Made by a program: the position numbers and the translations under genes. Below are positions 11,991 through 23,955 of a stretch of DNA of 64,000 nt, piece after piece. The notes beneath the pieces were generated by a model. That model was not told the origin of the DNA. It made no database searches and saw nothing but the letters and a program-made list of their open reading frames with translations. The stretch lies in the NCBI RefSeq assembly GCF_907165205.1, contig NC_058189.1, forward strand, positions 67,206,315-67,270,314, in the 5' to 3' direction. Each line of letters starts with the position of its first letter. The stretch's first letter is position 1. This DNA comes from Coccinella septempunctata. Lineage: Eukaryota; Arthropoda; Insecta; Coleoptera; Coccinellidae.

Positions 11991-12399
11991 GTCGCCCAAT
12001 ACAGGCTGGTCTACTGAGAACTTAACACCTCGATTTTCCGAATTAAAAAGGAAAATGTGGAAAATCGCTCGGGCTAGTCAATTTCTGATTCGAAGATGAA
12101 CAAATTTTACGGTTTTGTCATCCCCTTAACTTCAACCCTGTAACGCAAGCACAACTCCTTGATTTTCAATAGGGATGAGAACTTATTTCGAGGATCATAT
12201 CGAGTACTATCAGACCCCTAAAATTTCGCTTCAAACTATCCATCGATAATGGAAGAACAAAGAAAATAGCGAAAAAGGCAATGTGGAATTCATCTCGAGA
12301 AATTATTCGGATCCGATACATTTCGAAGGTATTTAGTTATGTTGTTAATTTTTGTCTAAAAAAGTATTAATTCTTAGTCCAAAAGAGTAGACGGACCAG

Positions 12400-13260
12400 G
12401 TTTGTGATTCGTAGAAGTAAAATGGTGTATGCCTTAGCAGAAAGGGAGGAAATCATAAAATTATTCCTCAGAACTAACGACTCTGCGCGGATTTATTCAA
12501 GGAACAAAGAAAATGTATCCGCTGTGCAACTGGTTGTCAAACTTGACGCTGCTGGTTCAGCCGGAAACAAAACGAGCGGACATAAAAGAGACGAAGTGAG
12601 GGACGTGGCTGTCTTAGGCCATGTAGCAATGGATCCAACCTTTAGAACTAGGGAATTGTCTGATGCATCTGACGTTTCAAGCACATCAATCATGAGAATC
12701 CAGTTCAGGAACTGAAACTGGTCAGTGAAATGATTAAAGGTAATCAGAACTACATGTTCGATATTTGTATTTCGCCCCTTTTTTCACGACGTAAAAACAC
12801 TGGCTTAATTCATTCAGATCTATTGAAGAACGTTATTTTTCCAGCCCTCGTACAAGTATTAGAGAATGCAGAAGACCATCAAACGATCATTTTCGAATAA
12901 AATGGCGCACCACCTTATTTCGTTCAACCGGTGCGTCAGTTCTTAGATGAAAATTTTCCTCACGCCTGGATTGGAAGAAGGGGACATATTGAGTGGCCAC
13001 CTAGATCGCCTGATCTGGCTCCACTGGACTTTTTTCTATTGGATCACCTGAAATTCTAGATTTACGCTGCCCAGCCTGAGTCACTAGATGATTTACGAAC
13101 TCGGATCGTGAATGCCTTCAAATTAAACCAGAAATCTTGAATAATGTACGTGAACGTTTTCAGCAAAACTTATATTGCTGCATGGAAGTGAATGAAGCTT
13201 TTCAGCTTTCAATAAACTACGTGATCGCAAAACTAAGTGTTCTTTCACTATTAATTGTAC
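12400..13260 (+). pseudogene. Degenerate Tc1/mariner-superfamily transposase
   Basis: From the ATG at 12422 the frame gives a typical transposase HTH start (MVYALAEREEIIKLFLRTND) and then the linker VAVLGHVAMDPTF/TRELSDASDVSSTSIMRI. The middle of the gene is missing. The C-terminal catalytic part is recognisable at about 12890-13135 (WPPRSPDLAPLDFFL, with the final catalytic Asp in SPDLAP), interrupted by stops. The first DE region is lost through the internal deletion. Terminal repeats were not resolved. It is not functional. Confidence 0.8.
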
Positions 13261-14376
13261 CTGTCATTTCGTTACCATTTTCTAGTAAAATTTCAGTACC
13301 AGATAGTACTCGTTAAGATCATTCAACATAAGGTATCGCAACATCCCTTATGCCCAATCAAAATCAAGGGGTTGTGCTCACCCCCGTTTGGAGGTTGCAA
13401 ATTGCGATTTCCCACATTTTAAAGTGTTAGGTTTTAGTTGGTCCACACTGTATACCTTCTGCCTTCAGTTTTTCGCAACGAAATCAACCAAAAAAAAAGA
13501 ATTGCTGAAACTGTTTTCGAACATTTCTCCGAAAATTCAGCATTATCGTGAATAAAACAAGAGTCTAAAAAACCGATTACCAGAAGTGCCACAATGGCTT
13601 ACAATCTCGCGATCGCTGAAAACTGCTAACGTCTCCGGAGGCCGAATAAATATCTGCAAAAATAATATTTCCGTCGTCGAATTGGATTGTAAAACAGACA
13701 TTCCGAGAATTCCTTTTTACGACGCCCCGTTTTCCATATTTACGTAGGGAAGAGCGGCGCGTTCGGCTTATTGATTGCGTTTACGCTCCCACTTACTCTC
13801 TTTTCGGCGTTCCGTATTTAACAACGAATATCGAAAATTGGTTGGAAATTTGATGAGGCCACGTGTTATTGTGCAATAACACGGCCTCCCAGAGGATACT
13901 ATAAAATTATATAACTCGGATGTAATGAATATGTAGATAAATGAATGAATATGAATATGCATTTATATAGGTCTGTAGTTCGGTGTGTTTGGGGGTTATA
14001 GGTTTAGTGGATCAGCGCGATAAAACTTGAGCTTTCTCCCTGAAGATTTCTTTATGGAATGCAACGATTTTTATGCCTCTGTTGTGATATTATTAGTGGG
14101 ATACTAAAACTCTGGAGATAATGGAGTTCTATTTTTGGCAATCTGAAGACGTAAAATAAGTAAAGATTTGAGGTTAAGACGTTTTTTCAAATGCATAACT
14201 AGAAAGGTGAACCAGGTACTGAACTCGCCCAATGCTGTTTGGCACCCAATATTTGCAAAAATACAGATTCACTCAATTCTGAAATTACTTTTTGTTATCG
14301 AGCGAAAAGTTGTTAGAAAATTTTTCATTTTATTTTCTATTGCTAGAATCTCAAGTTTTAGCTCAATGGGATCTGT
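13261..14376. other. No gene recognised; moderately GC-rich patch at 13540-13780
   Basis: Most of this stretch is AT-rich. The patch at 13540-13780 is more GC-rich and CpG-containing without a supported frame, and could be a conserved non-coding element. Confidence 0.3.
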
Positions 14377-15030
14377 ATTTCAACAGTAGATTCTGGAGGT
14401 CAAAAGAAACACTTTTTTTCTCGGCTAGGTTTAAATGATGGAGGTTGTGGAAAACCATAAAAATATTATATTTTTAGTTCTATCTCACAAACGGTTTTAT
14501 CAAATGAAATGAATTTCGGCATATAGTTTTTAATTTATCTGATGAATCTTTTTAGAATGCAAGATATCACCCACGGTCTTCCAGTTTTCTCATTATGACC
14601 ATTACGTACCATAAAAATACCAAAAATTCAAACTACCCAACTCTTGATACTAAGTTGGACACTATCTGATGAATATTTGAATGTTTTTTAAAATAAAAGT
14701 ATTCTTCATATTTTCTCGTTTAATGCGCCGTTTTCGAGTAATTCGATGTTCAAAAATAAAAAAGTATTCGTGAAATTTGAAAAATTGGGTACTTTGGCTG
14801 AATACAACTTTTTTTTTTAAATCTACAGATGTGTAGTGTCACAGATTCATCTAGTTATTCTGAAGGTAGTTTTGTTTTTACAGGAATGGTACAGCACATT
14901 ATGAAAACTCAAAATGGCTATATCTTTTTTCAACGCCGAATCGGAAAAAAATGGTATAAATAAGTGTTTCTTTTGGCCTCAAGAATCTACTGGTAAAATA
15001 TTCGTACGAGTCAAAGACTCACCCTGTATA
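14377..15030 (+). repeat. Family A element, nearly complete copy
   Basis: It starts inside the left terminus (CAACAGTAGATTCTGGAGG) and runs to the right end GACTCACCCTGTATA. The outermost 20-30 bp of the left end are missing. It has no insertion at the position of the nested MITE. Confidence 0.75.
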
Positions 15031-15517
15031 AATATTGCGAATTGCAACTACAATTCAGGTATCAAAAATTATCAGACGAATGAGCCAGTCCTCGCACAAC
15101 AAACCTCCAAGATGTATACAACATCATATTCTCGAGAACAGAAATTATTTCCAACATGAAAAATTACTACTCGAGAATGAATAAGGAAGCCATCGGAAAC
15201 ATAAAAATGATATTAAAATTGTAGAAGAAACGTAGCGCCTGGCTACCAGTCAGTGATGACATAGATGTGAAACCAATGCTTCACTTCATACCGTCCTCAC
15301 TTATAAACAACCTCTCACAGCTAACTTCAAGGCACTGAAGATTAAAAAACGAGATCTTCCATTTTTTGTGGTGATTCATGTGCACCAGCACCACACTGTC
15401 GGCATTATGGCTTGAGTGGCTATTGCTTATCGAATAGTGTTCTGTTTCCTATGTCGCTCTATTGAAACAGATTAAATATTCGTTGATGCTGTATCAATTA
15501 CAGTTATGGCTACTCAC

Positions 15518-15681
15518 TTTCAGTATTCGGAATGGGCTTTCTGCCATCATACATATAGTCTTCTCGCCAGACTGTCCCCCTTCACTCTTCTTTTCTTCTT
15601 GCTTGTTCTTTTTCTTCTTATTCTTCAGTAGCTTCTTTTGTGCCTCCACATCTGCTGATTCCTCTCTCAACATTCTCGGAG
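15518..15681 (-). CDS. Lysine-rich coding exon of an unrecognised gene (exon B)
   Basis: A minus-strand frame runs from a candidate acceptor (TTGATAG at 15682) to a strong donor (AAA|GTGAGT at 15518). It reads LREESADVEAQKKLLKN, then a Lys/Glu-rich stretch, then EKTICMMAESPFRILK. Joined to the exon at 16615-16855 the phases match (1+2). The family is unknown, and the Lys-rich tract suggests a linker or nucleic-acid or membrane contact. Confidence 0.5.
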
Positions 15682-16614
15682 CTATCAATGACCACAGTAA
15701 GTTGCTCCAATTCTAGAAAAATGAAGTATTTAGAAGAACGAAAACTGGAAACTGAAAAGCCTAAAATTGAACATTTTCATTATATTATATTTCCTCTCTG
15801 TTGCCATCCTTACTATTGCAAAGATTTGTTATTGAAATCTCACCCTAATCATAAATAATTAGCATTGGGGGTACTGATCAGTTCGGTTCGTTTCAAAGGG
15901 ATGGCTTTGGCTGGTTTTGATGATTTTTGTGGTTTTGAAGAGGTTAGACACCAGTCCATAATATATAGTTCATATCGCTTTGAATTTGGCGCAAAGCCTT
16001 GTTTTTAGTGTGCTGCTTATGCTAGATTGTGACTCAACTAAACATCATTTGCGGTATGTTTTAACCTGCTGCTCTAATTGAAAGAAAAGTGCAGCTGAAA
16101 TGCTTGGGAAAGTTTACAGTTACAATGCTCCAACTGATTTATCATGTATGGAATGCTCTTGACGTTTCAAAAATGGTGATTTCAGCGTTGGATACCAAGA
16201 ATTGGAGGCAGTTCACGATGAAGATTCCAGTCAAATTCAGAGCGCACTTGCAGAATCACGTGTACTAACAAAACCAGCCTTTTCTGTCTAATAGAATTGA
16301 ATGATATCATTCAAAAATAAGGCAATTGATTGTATCCTAGTAAGACTGGGAGGAAATGTATTATAAACATCATAATTCCCAAAAAATTATCCAGTTCTCA
16401 TTTCCCAATCGTTTCAGGAAACATCTCCGCACCATTGCTGGTTAAAAATTCATTCCAGACTCATCACGGAAAACACAGAGGACCCTCAAAAAATCCGTTG
16501 GTTGGAAGAACGCTAGTATCGTTGTAAAAAGGCGAAATAAGACTGTTCCGAGCCCTAATGCCCCTCGAAACGAACAAACGAAAGTCCTTTCAATGACAGA
16601 TTGACAGCACTCAC

Positions 16615-16855
16615 CCCTCTCACCGTCTTTATCTCGACATTTCCCGTTGAACTTGCACTCTTCAGCCTGTCCATACTGATCTCGGAGGACTCCTTGACGG
16701 GTTCCTGTATCCTTGGACTGACTTGTATTATAGGGGTCGGAGGATTTAAGTGGGTAACTACGTCGTCCGCGTCCAGGCGCCAATTTCTCATTGTGTCGAT
16801 CAAGGTGGCTAGAGTAGGCATCTTCGATATCATCGGTCACTTCAACTGGCATAAT
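16615..16855 (-). CDS. Coding exon of an unrecognised gene (exon A)
   Basis: It is bounded by a good acceptor (ACTTTGCAG at 16856) and a strong donor (GGG|GTGAGT at 16615). One frame is open from acceptor to donor (begins IMPVEVTDDIEDAYSSHLDR) and leaves in phase 1, which fits the acceptor phase of the exon at 15518-15681. A second frame, from an internal ATG, is also open and protein-like (RNWRLDADDVVTHLNPPTPI), so the reading frame is not settled. No domain was recognised. Confidence 0.45.
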
Positions 16856-17340
16856 CTGCAAAGTAAATATTTGGTTGCTAATAGGTTTTCACTTATTGTT
16901 AATGACATTAGGTCGAAGGACGTTCGACTGCGATTTATTTTATGGAAAAGTTCTTCCATTTCAGATGGTCCTGTCGTAAATTATCCTACACTACAAGAAA
17001 GAATTTGACAATCATAAAAATATCTGAATTTTTGGGCGATTTTCAACAGGCTCTAATTTAAAGAAAAATAATCGTAAATCAAATTCAAAGGAGGGAAATT
17101 GTAGTTCCAATGTCTACTTTTTGGACCTGTTTTCTGGAATTTTGTAGCTTCAGCAGTTTTTTAGCAATCTTGAGAATAACCGATAGAAAACTTTTCGCAA
17201 TTTTATGGTTTGTTTTTGGTCTACCGACTCGTGAACATTTTTCGTTGACATTGAATGCGAACCAATTTGTCTTCGATTTCCCAGTGGTCACACAGAGAAT
17301 TGAAGATGTGCTGCAGAACCTTCAATTAATACCCCACAAC

Positions 17341-17895
17341 TACCTGGACCGAAAAAATCGGACAAATAAAATGTTCACCGAATTCATTTTGAAATACCTT
17401 TTTAAAATGTTCATCTATTTTGATCATTTTGTTGCTTATTTGTAGCCTATCTCATCTAGTTTCCACCTGTTGTCGAGTCTGCAGGAATTTCAATATAATT
17501 TGATGGTATACAGAGTAGAACTGAAAGTTGCAATTTCCTCTGAATTTCTGAACACCCTGTGGAAGTAATTATTGACGCAATGATGTGCCTTTGAATGAGT
17601 TTTTGAAGCCTTACTTTCTCTTAACAATTTCCTGTTAATTTCAAGTCAATATTGTGCTCTTTCCTGATAGGAAATACTATTTTTCAAATGAAACTATGCA
17701 ATTTAGTTTCAGTTCTACCCTGAATACTATCAAATTCAATTGAAATTTCTACAGACTCGTCGTCAGGTGATAAACTAGATTAAAGAGGGTACAAATGGAC
17801 AGCAAAACGATTAAAATCGATAAACAACTTAAAAAGTTATTGCAAAATGAATAGGCTGAAAAAATTCTGTTGGGTTTTTTTTGTCCAGGATTGTA
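17341..17895. mobile_element. Family C element, internally deleted (555 bp)
   Basis: Two arms of about 200 bp in inverted orientation (17341-17575 and about 17680-17895) end in TACCTGGACC and, inverted, TACAATCCTGGACAA. The centre keeps no transposase. The arms match those of the Tc1-like element at 50936-51998, so this is a deletion derivative of that family. Confidence 0.75.
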
Positions 17896-17954
17896 TAGGC
17901 TATGAGCCATCATTTCTCAAAAAAAAAATTCCATTCTCAATATGACTATGATAA

Positions 17955-18850
17955 TTTAGCCTTAGACTCAATATTGACAAAACCAAAATCCTGGTAAGTC
18001 CGCTAGAAAGCCTTCAAACAGATATCAGCCTGGAGAATGAAACTCTAGAACAGGTCGAGCAGTCCAAATACTCGGTAAGCTTCATAAATACTAGGGCTAA
18101 CCTAGACACGGAAATACACAACCGTATTAATTCGCCATCACGGGCATTCTGTAAGCTAAAGGACAGAGTGGTTCAAAATCACGACTTCTATCTGAAGGCC
18201 AAGACAGCTGTTTAAAAAACAGTGGTAATCCCAACGCTTCTTTACGGAAGCGAAAGCTGAACACCCTACAGGAGACAAATTAAACAGCTTGAACAAACGC
18301 AACAACGTCATTTAAGACAAATAATGCACATCAGGCGGTTTCACAAAGTTTCAAATGCAGTAGTCTTGCAGCGCGCGAGTTGTACAACAATTTAGACTCA
18401 AGTAACGAGAGCCCGACTCAGATGGGGCGGCCACATTCTGAGGATGCAAGACACAAGACTCCCCTGTATGGCGAATTCACAGAGGGAGCTCAGAAACCAG
18501 GAGGCCAGTATAAGCAGTTTAAGGATATACTGCATTAATCCCTGAAATCAGTTGATGCCAATCATAACTGGGAACAACTAGAGTTAGATAGATCACAGTG
18601 GAGGTCTTTGGTCCACAGTTATAATGGAGGCTTGAGAAGAATACAGCGGCGGCTAGATCTGGTTGTTGACTATCCATGCCCGGAGTGTGGAAGGATCTGT
18701 AGATCACGGCAAGGTCTCTTCAGTCACAGGAAGGCACACAGTCGCAAGTAGCCCTAGGAAATTAGGGTTTGATAGCACCGATTCTTTTTTTTCAATTTTT
18801 TTGTAGGTTTATTCTCGGTAACGGGATGCAGCAATGAATGAATGAATGAT
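17955..18850 (+). pseudogene. 5'-truncated non-LTR retrotransposon
   Basis: Broken frames carry the C-terminal part of a non-LTR reverse transcriptase: LRLNIDKTKILV at the start, KTVVIPTLLYGSES in the middle, then ARLRWGGHILRMQDTRLP. The frame ends in a CCHC/C2H2-type finger, CPECGRICRSRQGLFSHRKA, and a stop near 18751. The 3' end shows tandem AATG repeats (18834-18848), typical of simple-repeat tails. Stops and frameshifts make it inactive. It lies immediately beside a family C element. Confidence 0.8.
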
Positions 18851-21637
18851 AAATTAGCCAGTATTTGAAGGTGAGGGAGTGAGAATTCCTCAGGACTGGT
18901 TTATTTTGTAACTGGAAGCTATCCAAATTTTTACTTCACTATACACTCTCAACTAACTGAGAGAGTCAGTTTCTCCTAGATTCATTATTTCACATGACTG
19001 AGAAATCTTCAACCTTCACGCCAAATCCCCCCCAACGGAAACAAGGGATAAATAAAATGAAAGAGTATCTTCCCGACTATAAATTTCAACGCAAATCCCT
19101 CCAGAAAACTGAATAAATTTCATCCACCCCCTCCACGCTATCTCCTTGTTTTTCTTATCGAAAACCTAAGCTTCCGCATTAGGAAAGAAACATATACTGT
19201 AATATAAGTTGGGAATATCTACACAACTTATCGTTTCAGGGTTAAAATATCTCCCCATTTTCCAATTCAGTGCGAGGGGAGGAGGCATGAGAAGACATGA
19301 TTGATGAATTGATCTCCCTGATCGTTAATGATGAAAGATTTTTTTATATTTCTATTCGAGAATATTTCTGGTAAACACATACGTATATTGTATGATTAAA
19401 TGAACGATTTTCATCATCGAATATTTTCAGCATAATTCTTTTCTTGGAAATTTGAATTGAAGAAGAAGTTATTGCACGAAATATCCTACCAGCCTTTTAA
19501 AAGTATCGACCTTTGCACATCAGGCTAGCTACATCATCCAAATTAAACACACGAATGGGTGTTATTATATCTTCAATAATGTAAATTTTCCGTTTTTACC
19601 CCATGCAAGCAAATAACAGAAATAAGTGTCCTGTGTTTTGGGTTCAAGGTCGAACGTGTAATGTAATTGATTGCGATGAATTGTCCATCTTCTTTCACAA
19701 AACACAGAGATGTAAAAAATCTGAAAAAGTTTCGAACTTTACTCCTTCTGTTCATATTATGTACGAAATATCGAAAATTTTCATCAAGATTTATTGTTTC
19801 CAAAAGTCCAAGATCGAAAGGTCCAGCTTTTTCGCAAATACGAAATTTTTCAGTAAACCCTGCTTAGGTACCTGCCTGAAGTTGGTACCATTTTAAATTT
19901 TTTTCTTAAAGACCAGAAAACTGACAAAAATTAAATTGAACAGGCTGTATCTGGGTAAGGTCACTAGGGTGTAGTTATAAAAAAAAGTTGTATCTAGTTT
20001 GTACTTACATGTTTTAAGCAATAAAAATTTCCTCGATCAATAGACAATCCTAAAATACTGATGAAACTGCAGAACTTAATACAGCTTAATTCATGTGGGT
20101 CAGTCGTATACTTTCAACTATGAATTTCAGCCAATAATAATCTCAAAACTTTTTGTATAAACCTCCTTGTTTGTTTGTTGATACAATGCACTTTACATGC
20201 TTGTTCACAGCTTTTTGTTCAGTGTTCTACGAAACGTATATTGTACTAATCTAATTATGATGAAATATTATGACATTATCAAATAGCAATTTCTCTTCTG
20301 CTGATTTAGATAAAAAAGGCTAATCATTACGATAATTATATTTACAGAGTTCTAGATAATTTTTTCTGTTCCATTCATATTCACGAAAACCAATAATTGT
20401 ACCCTTAGATACAACGACATGATATTGAGGGAAAGAAAAAGTAAAACTGCATTTAATTTGAGATAGAAAAACTGAAATAATTCGAATATTTTGCAGTGTT
20501 TTTTTTAGACCGACTGGAAACTCAAGTTAGTATAATCCTGCCAAAATCAAGTCACCTGTATCATCCACGTGTGGACGCTAAATTACAAATAGTGAGGTCT
20601 TTCAACATAAACTTTATAGTTGCTTAGCTTTCTCTGAGTTCGCCGGTTTTATCATAATTATTTGTTCTAACAGTACCTTCGTGAAATTTGATACCTGGAG
20701 GGTATTCTACATAACTGAACAAATAACAATGTTAATAATGGAAATAACGAGCTAGCTTTGAAGTTTGAGGAAATTTCTGCGAATCTGATCATCGCAGGTC
20801 TCTTGGGGTCATGGATGCGTCTTACTTTTTTGTTTTCCATCTCATGAGTTGAGTTTGCATCATTTGATGTGAAGCTTCTTGATTAAAGATAGTCCAAAGT
20901 ACCTAACAATGATCAAACTGAAATTTGCTAACCAGGTTTTATTTTAAATAGGAGATGAATTCTCAATTCGTGGATTCTTTTTCAATGTGTTATCTCATCT
21001 ACATATGAATGAAAATACATGTCAATATAAGATAAACGAAGGATAATCCACAATCATCATTCAAATTTTCTCATTTTGGAAGAGTGAGGTCAAGAACAAC
21101 TCACCAATTAAAATTTTTCGATTTTGGCCTCTAGCACAGCGTTTCTCATGAAAAACACACCATACGATATAAAACCGATTGAGACTGTCAGTTCGCAGAT
21201 GTGGAAATCGTATAGTTTTTCCACCAGCACTGGAAGCCTCTCCCACTAATTTGTGACGTATCAACAGGACTACCAGGGAAGTAATCATGTAATGAATGTG
21301 CCACAAATTAATTTCACTTACACTATCCGGCATCATTTCATCGGGATCTTGTTTAGGCCTAATTGAGATTTATTATGTGTTTGTATGATGTAATTTTTCA
21401 TCCACTATATGAAAATATGGCACCACCGAAATTTGGGGCAACTTTTTGTTACACTAGATTAATATCTGAGACTGAAACTATAGCAGATATTTATCTCCAT
21501 ATCTCCTGATATTTTTCCCAAGTTTATCTTAAGGCATTTCAGGGTTCTGTTTCGGTACTTAAGATGTTAAATACATGAGAACTTTTTCATAAAACTTTTT
21601 TGGGGCCTAATGAATACTGAACTAAAGCAATATTACT
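18851..21637. other. Intergenic between ferlin 3' end and upstream exons; nothing recognised
   Basis: About 2.8 kb of AT-rich sequence. I examined both strands and found no frame with splice signals and protein-like content that I would defend. Confidence 0.4.
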
Positions 21638-21643
21638 TTTATT
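21638..21643 (-). terminator. Ferlin poly(A) signal AATAAA
   Basis: A minus-strand AATAAA lies about 77 nt downstream of the ferlin stop codon (21720-21722), a normal distance for cleavage and polyadenylation. Confidence 0.55.
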
Positions 21644-21719
21644 GATTAAACATATTATGAAACACTTAAAAATATATTTCAGTAACTAGAGTGTAGCTAA
21701 AAGCATTTTCTATATATAA

Positions 21720-23955
21720 TTATACGTCTAAAAACTTCTTGACGGCATAACCAGGTATAGCATAGATAGCTAATGCAACAAAAGTTACCAGTAGAATGCA
21801 ACAGCATCCCAAGAATATTTTCCATCGATAACGTTTCAGGACTATGTATTTGAATGACTTGAATGGATTTGTCAACCAATTGAAAGAAGTTTTAGGTCTC
21901 CTGGAAAATAAAAAAGACAAAAATGTTCAGCATAGCTTAAGAAAATCGTACCATATATGTGGAAAGGATATTAATTTTTCCCAATGTTGACTATTTCTCT
22001 ACCTCAGATACACAGTATCGTAAGCCATAACTGGTCTTCGTTTTAGTAGGCTCAGACATATAATATTGGGTCTCTCGATCTTATAGCTCTAGCTATTTGA
22101 TACTCACTGATAATAATCAGGTGAAACCAGAAAAAAACTACTTCTCAATTTACGATATGGAGGTTCTGAGGTACAAATTTATCATTAGAATTTTTTTTAT
22201 ACCTAAACTAGGATTATCAAAAAGTCTTCTAGTTCATTGAGAAGCCAGTTTTTTTGAGTCGAATCATTTTTATCTATTTAGGTCGGAAAAATTCACAGTT
22301 AAAGGTTTTCTTTTCAGTCTGTATTTCTTTTTGCTTAAGGATCAAATGGTTTTACGAAAGTAGAAATCGAATTTTCAATATGCCTAGATAAACGTTACCA
22401 ACAGATGCTTGGGGATGTTTCAGGCATCCCAAGAGGTCTCCTTCATAGTAACAAAGAATGTTGAAAACCGTAGTTTTCTACAATATTTCGTTATTAGCAG
22501 AAAATTAATTCGAGGATTTCGAAAAGTCCTCATAACTTTCTTGTCTTTGAAGTTACAGATCTAAAACTTGAACCTTTTTTGCGTAGAATCCACTGACGAT
22601 CTATAAACATTTTTGCCTGATCTAGATTTTGAACTATCAGGCACAATTTTGTTGTTTGAATGCAAACTTTTATTGAATTTATAATTTTTGAATTGGAAAA
22701 GTATCGTGTGTCAGAAGATTTTACGTTTAAAAGTGCCCGTAGAAGGTTTACGTTTCAGTTGCAAAGACAAAAAAGGTTTGAGAACTTTTCGAAATCTTCA
22801 AAAGCTCAATTTTTGCTTACTCAGAAACGAAGGATGGTAGAAGGCTACGGTTTTCACCATTCTTTGTTTCTCTCTACGTGTCATCGGTTTTACTCTAGCT
22901 CTAGCAGAGATGTGACACCCTGTGCAAGTAGCCAATTCATTCAATGTCAGCCAAAGTATGATATCACGTTTACACTCAAATTAAGTAGGTATAGAACTGC
23001 AGAAGAACAAACAAAGAAATGAGTTTGGTCAATTCAAAAAGCAAATCGCTAGCAACGTGACGAATAACGGTAGGGTTGAACAGACCCAGCATGAAAAAAA
23101 TCAGGTTCTACCCCAACTCGTGCAATCCAAGAACCTCCCCATGGTCGCGCCCGAGTGCATTTTTCAAATAGCCAAGTGACAATTCGCCTCTTCCGATAAA
23201 CGAGCGATATATCACGGAAAAATCATATGTCATAATTTCAGATGTCGATTACGCTACTCGTGCGGGAAAACAAAGGACACGAACCTCGGCCTTGGAGACG
23301 TGTGAACTTAATAACCCCTAATGGCAATCTTCTGAAGCCAATTCAGGGAAACCTCAAAGTACATCGCGGGAGATCGATTGAGGGGGAAAGCGAAGGGAGC
23401 TTATCAAATTGAGAAATATTGTGAAATGATCTCGGTGAAAGGATGAGAAATGAAACGCTGAGCAAGTCCTGGAAACGTGATGAGAGATTATTCGAATCCA
23501 ACTTTTGTTTTTTATGATACGGCCGGTATATTTCCACGGAAAATTTTCCCACGTTCATAGGTACCCTCCTCGCGATGGTTTTCAAAAAAATCCGAAATAA
23601 CGAAGCGATACAGAAAGCTTCATTTGTTCTCACCAAACACAGCTTGCTGCAGGATTTCTGAGTGAAAGAAAACACGAACATTGATGGCTGCGTAAAGAAT
23701 ATGTTTTCACCTCATTGCAAACAAGTAAACTATCCTCCTTTGCAAATTGGCTATAGTCAGATGGATCGGTGTCTAATTTCAAAGATATTGTGTTAGATTT
23801 AGAGACTGATCGATTTTTTCTCAAGATTTGCATTATAGAAGAAGTCATACTCACTTTGGTTCAGGCAAAGCTTGTGGTGCATTTCTGCCAATACCTGCGG
23901 GCTTCTGTTGAGCTTCTTCCGCAGTCAGCAGTTCCATTTCTGCCTCAACTTTACC
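21720..23955 (-). other. Ferlin C-terminal linker and membrane anchor exons
   Basis: Exon 23855-23955 encodes GKVEAEMELLTAEEAQQKPA. After a 1.95-kb intron, the last exon (21720-21900) encodes FNWLTNPFKSFKYIVLKRYR followed by one hydrophobic span, IFLGCCCILLVTFVALAIYA, and a short tail ending KKFLDV and TAA. This is the conserved ferlin tail anchor. Confidence 0.92.

Noticed and set aside
16555..16833. Alternative frame of the 16.7-kb exon as the coding one
   Set aside because: It is protein-like, but it needs an internal start and its donor phase does not match the next exon. It is kept only as an alternative within the exon A entry.
21061..21336. Possible membrane-segment exon below the ferlin stop
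   Set aside because: Each frame meets a stop before the available donors. No phase-consistent structure could be built.
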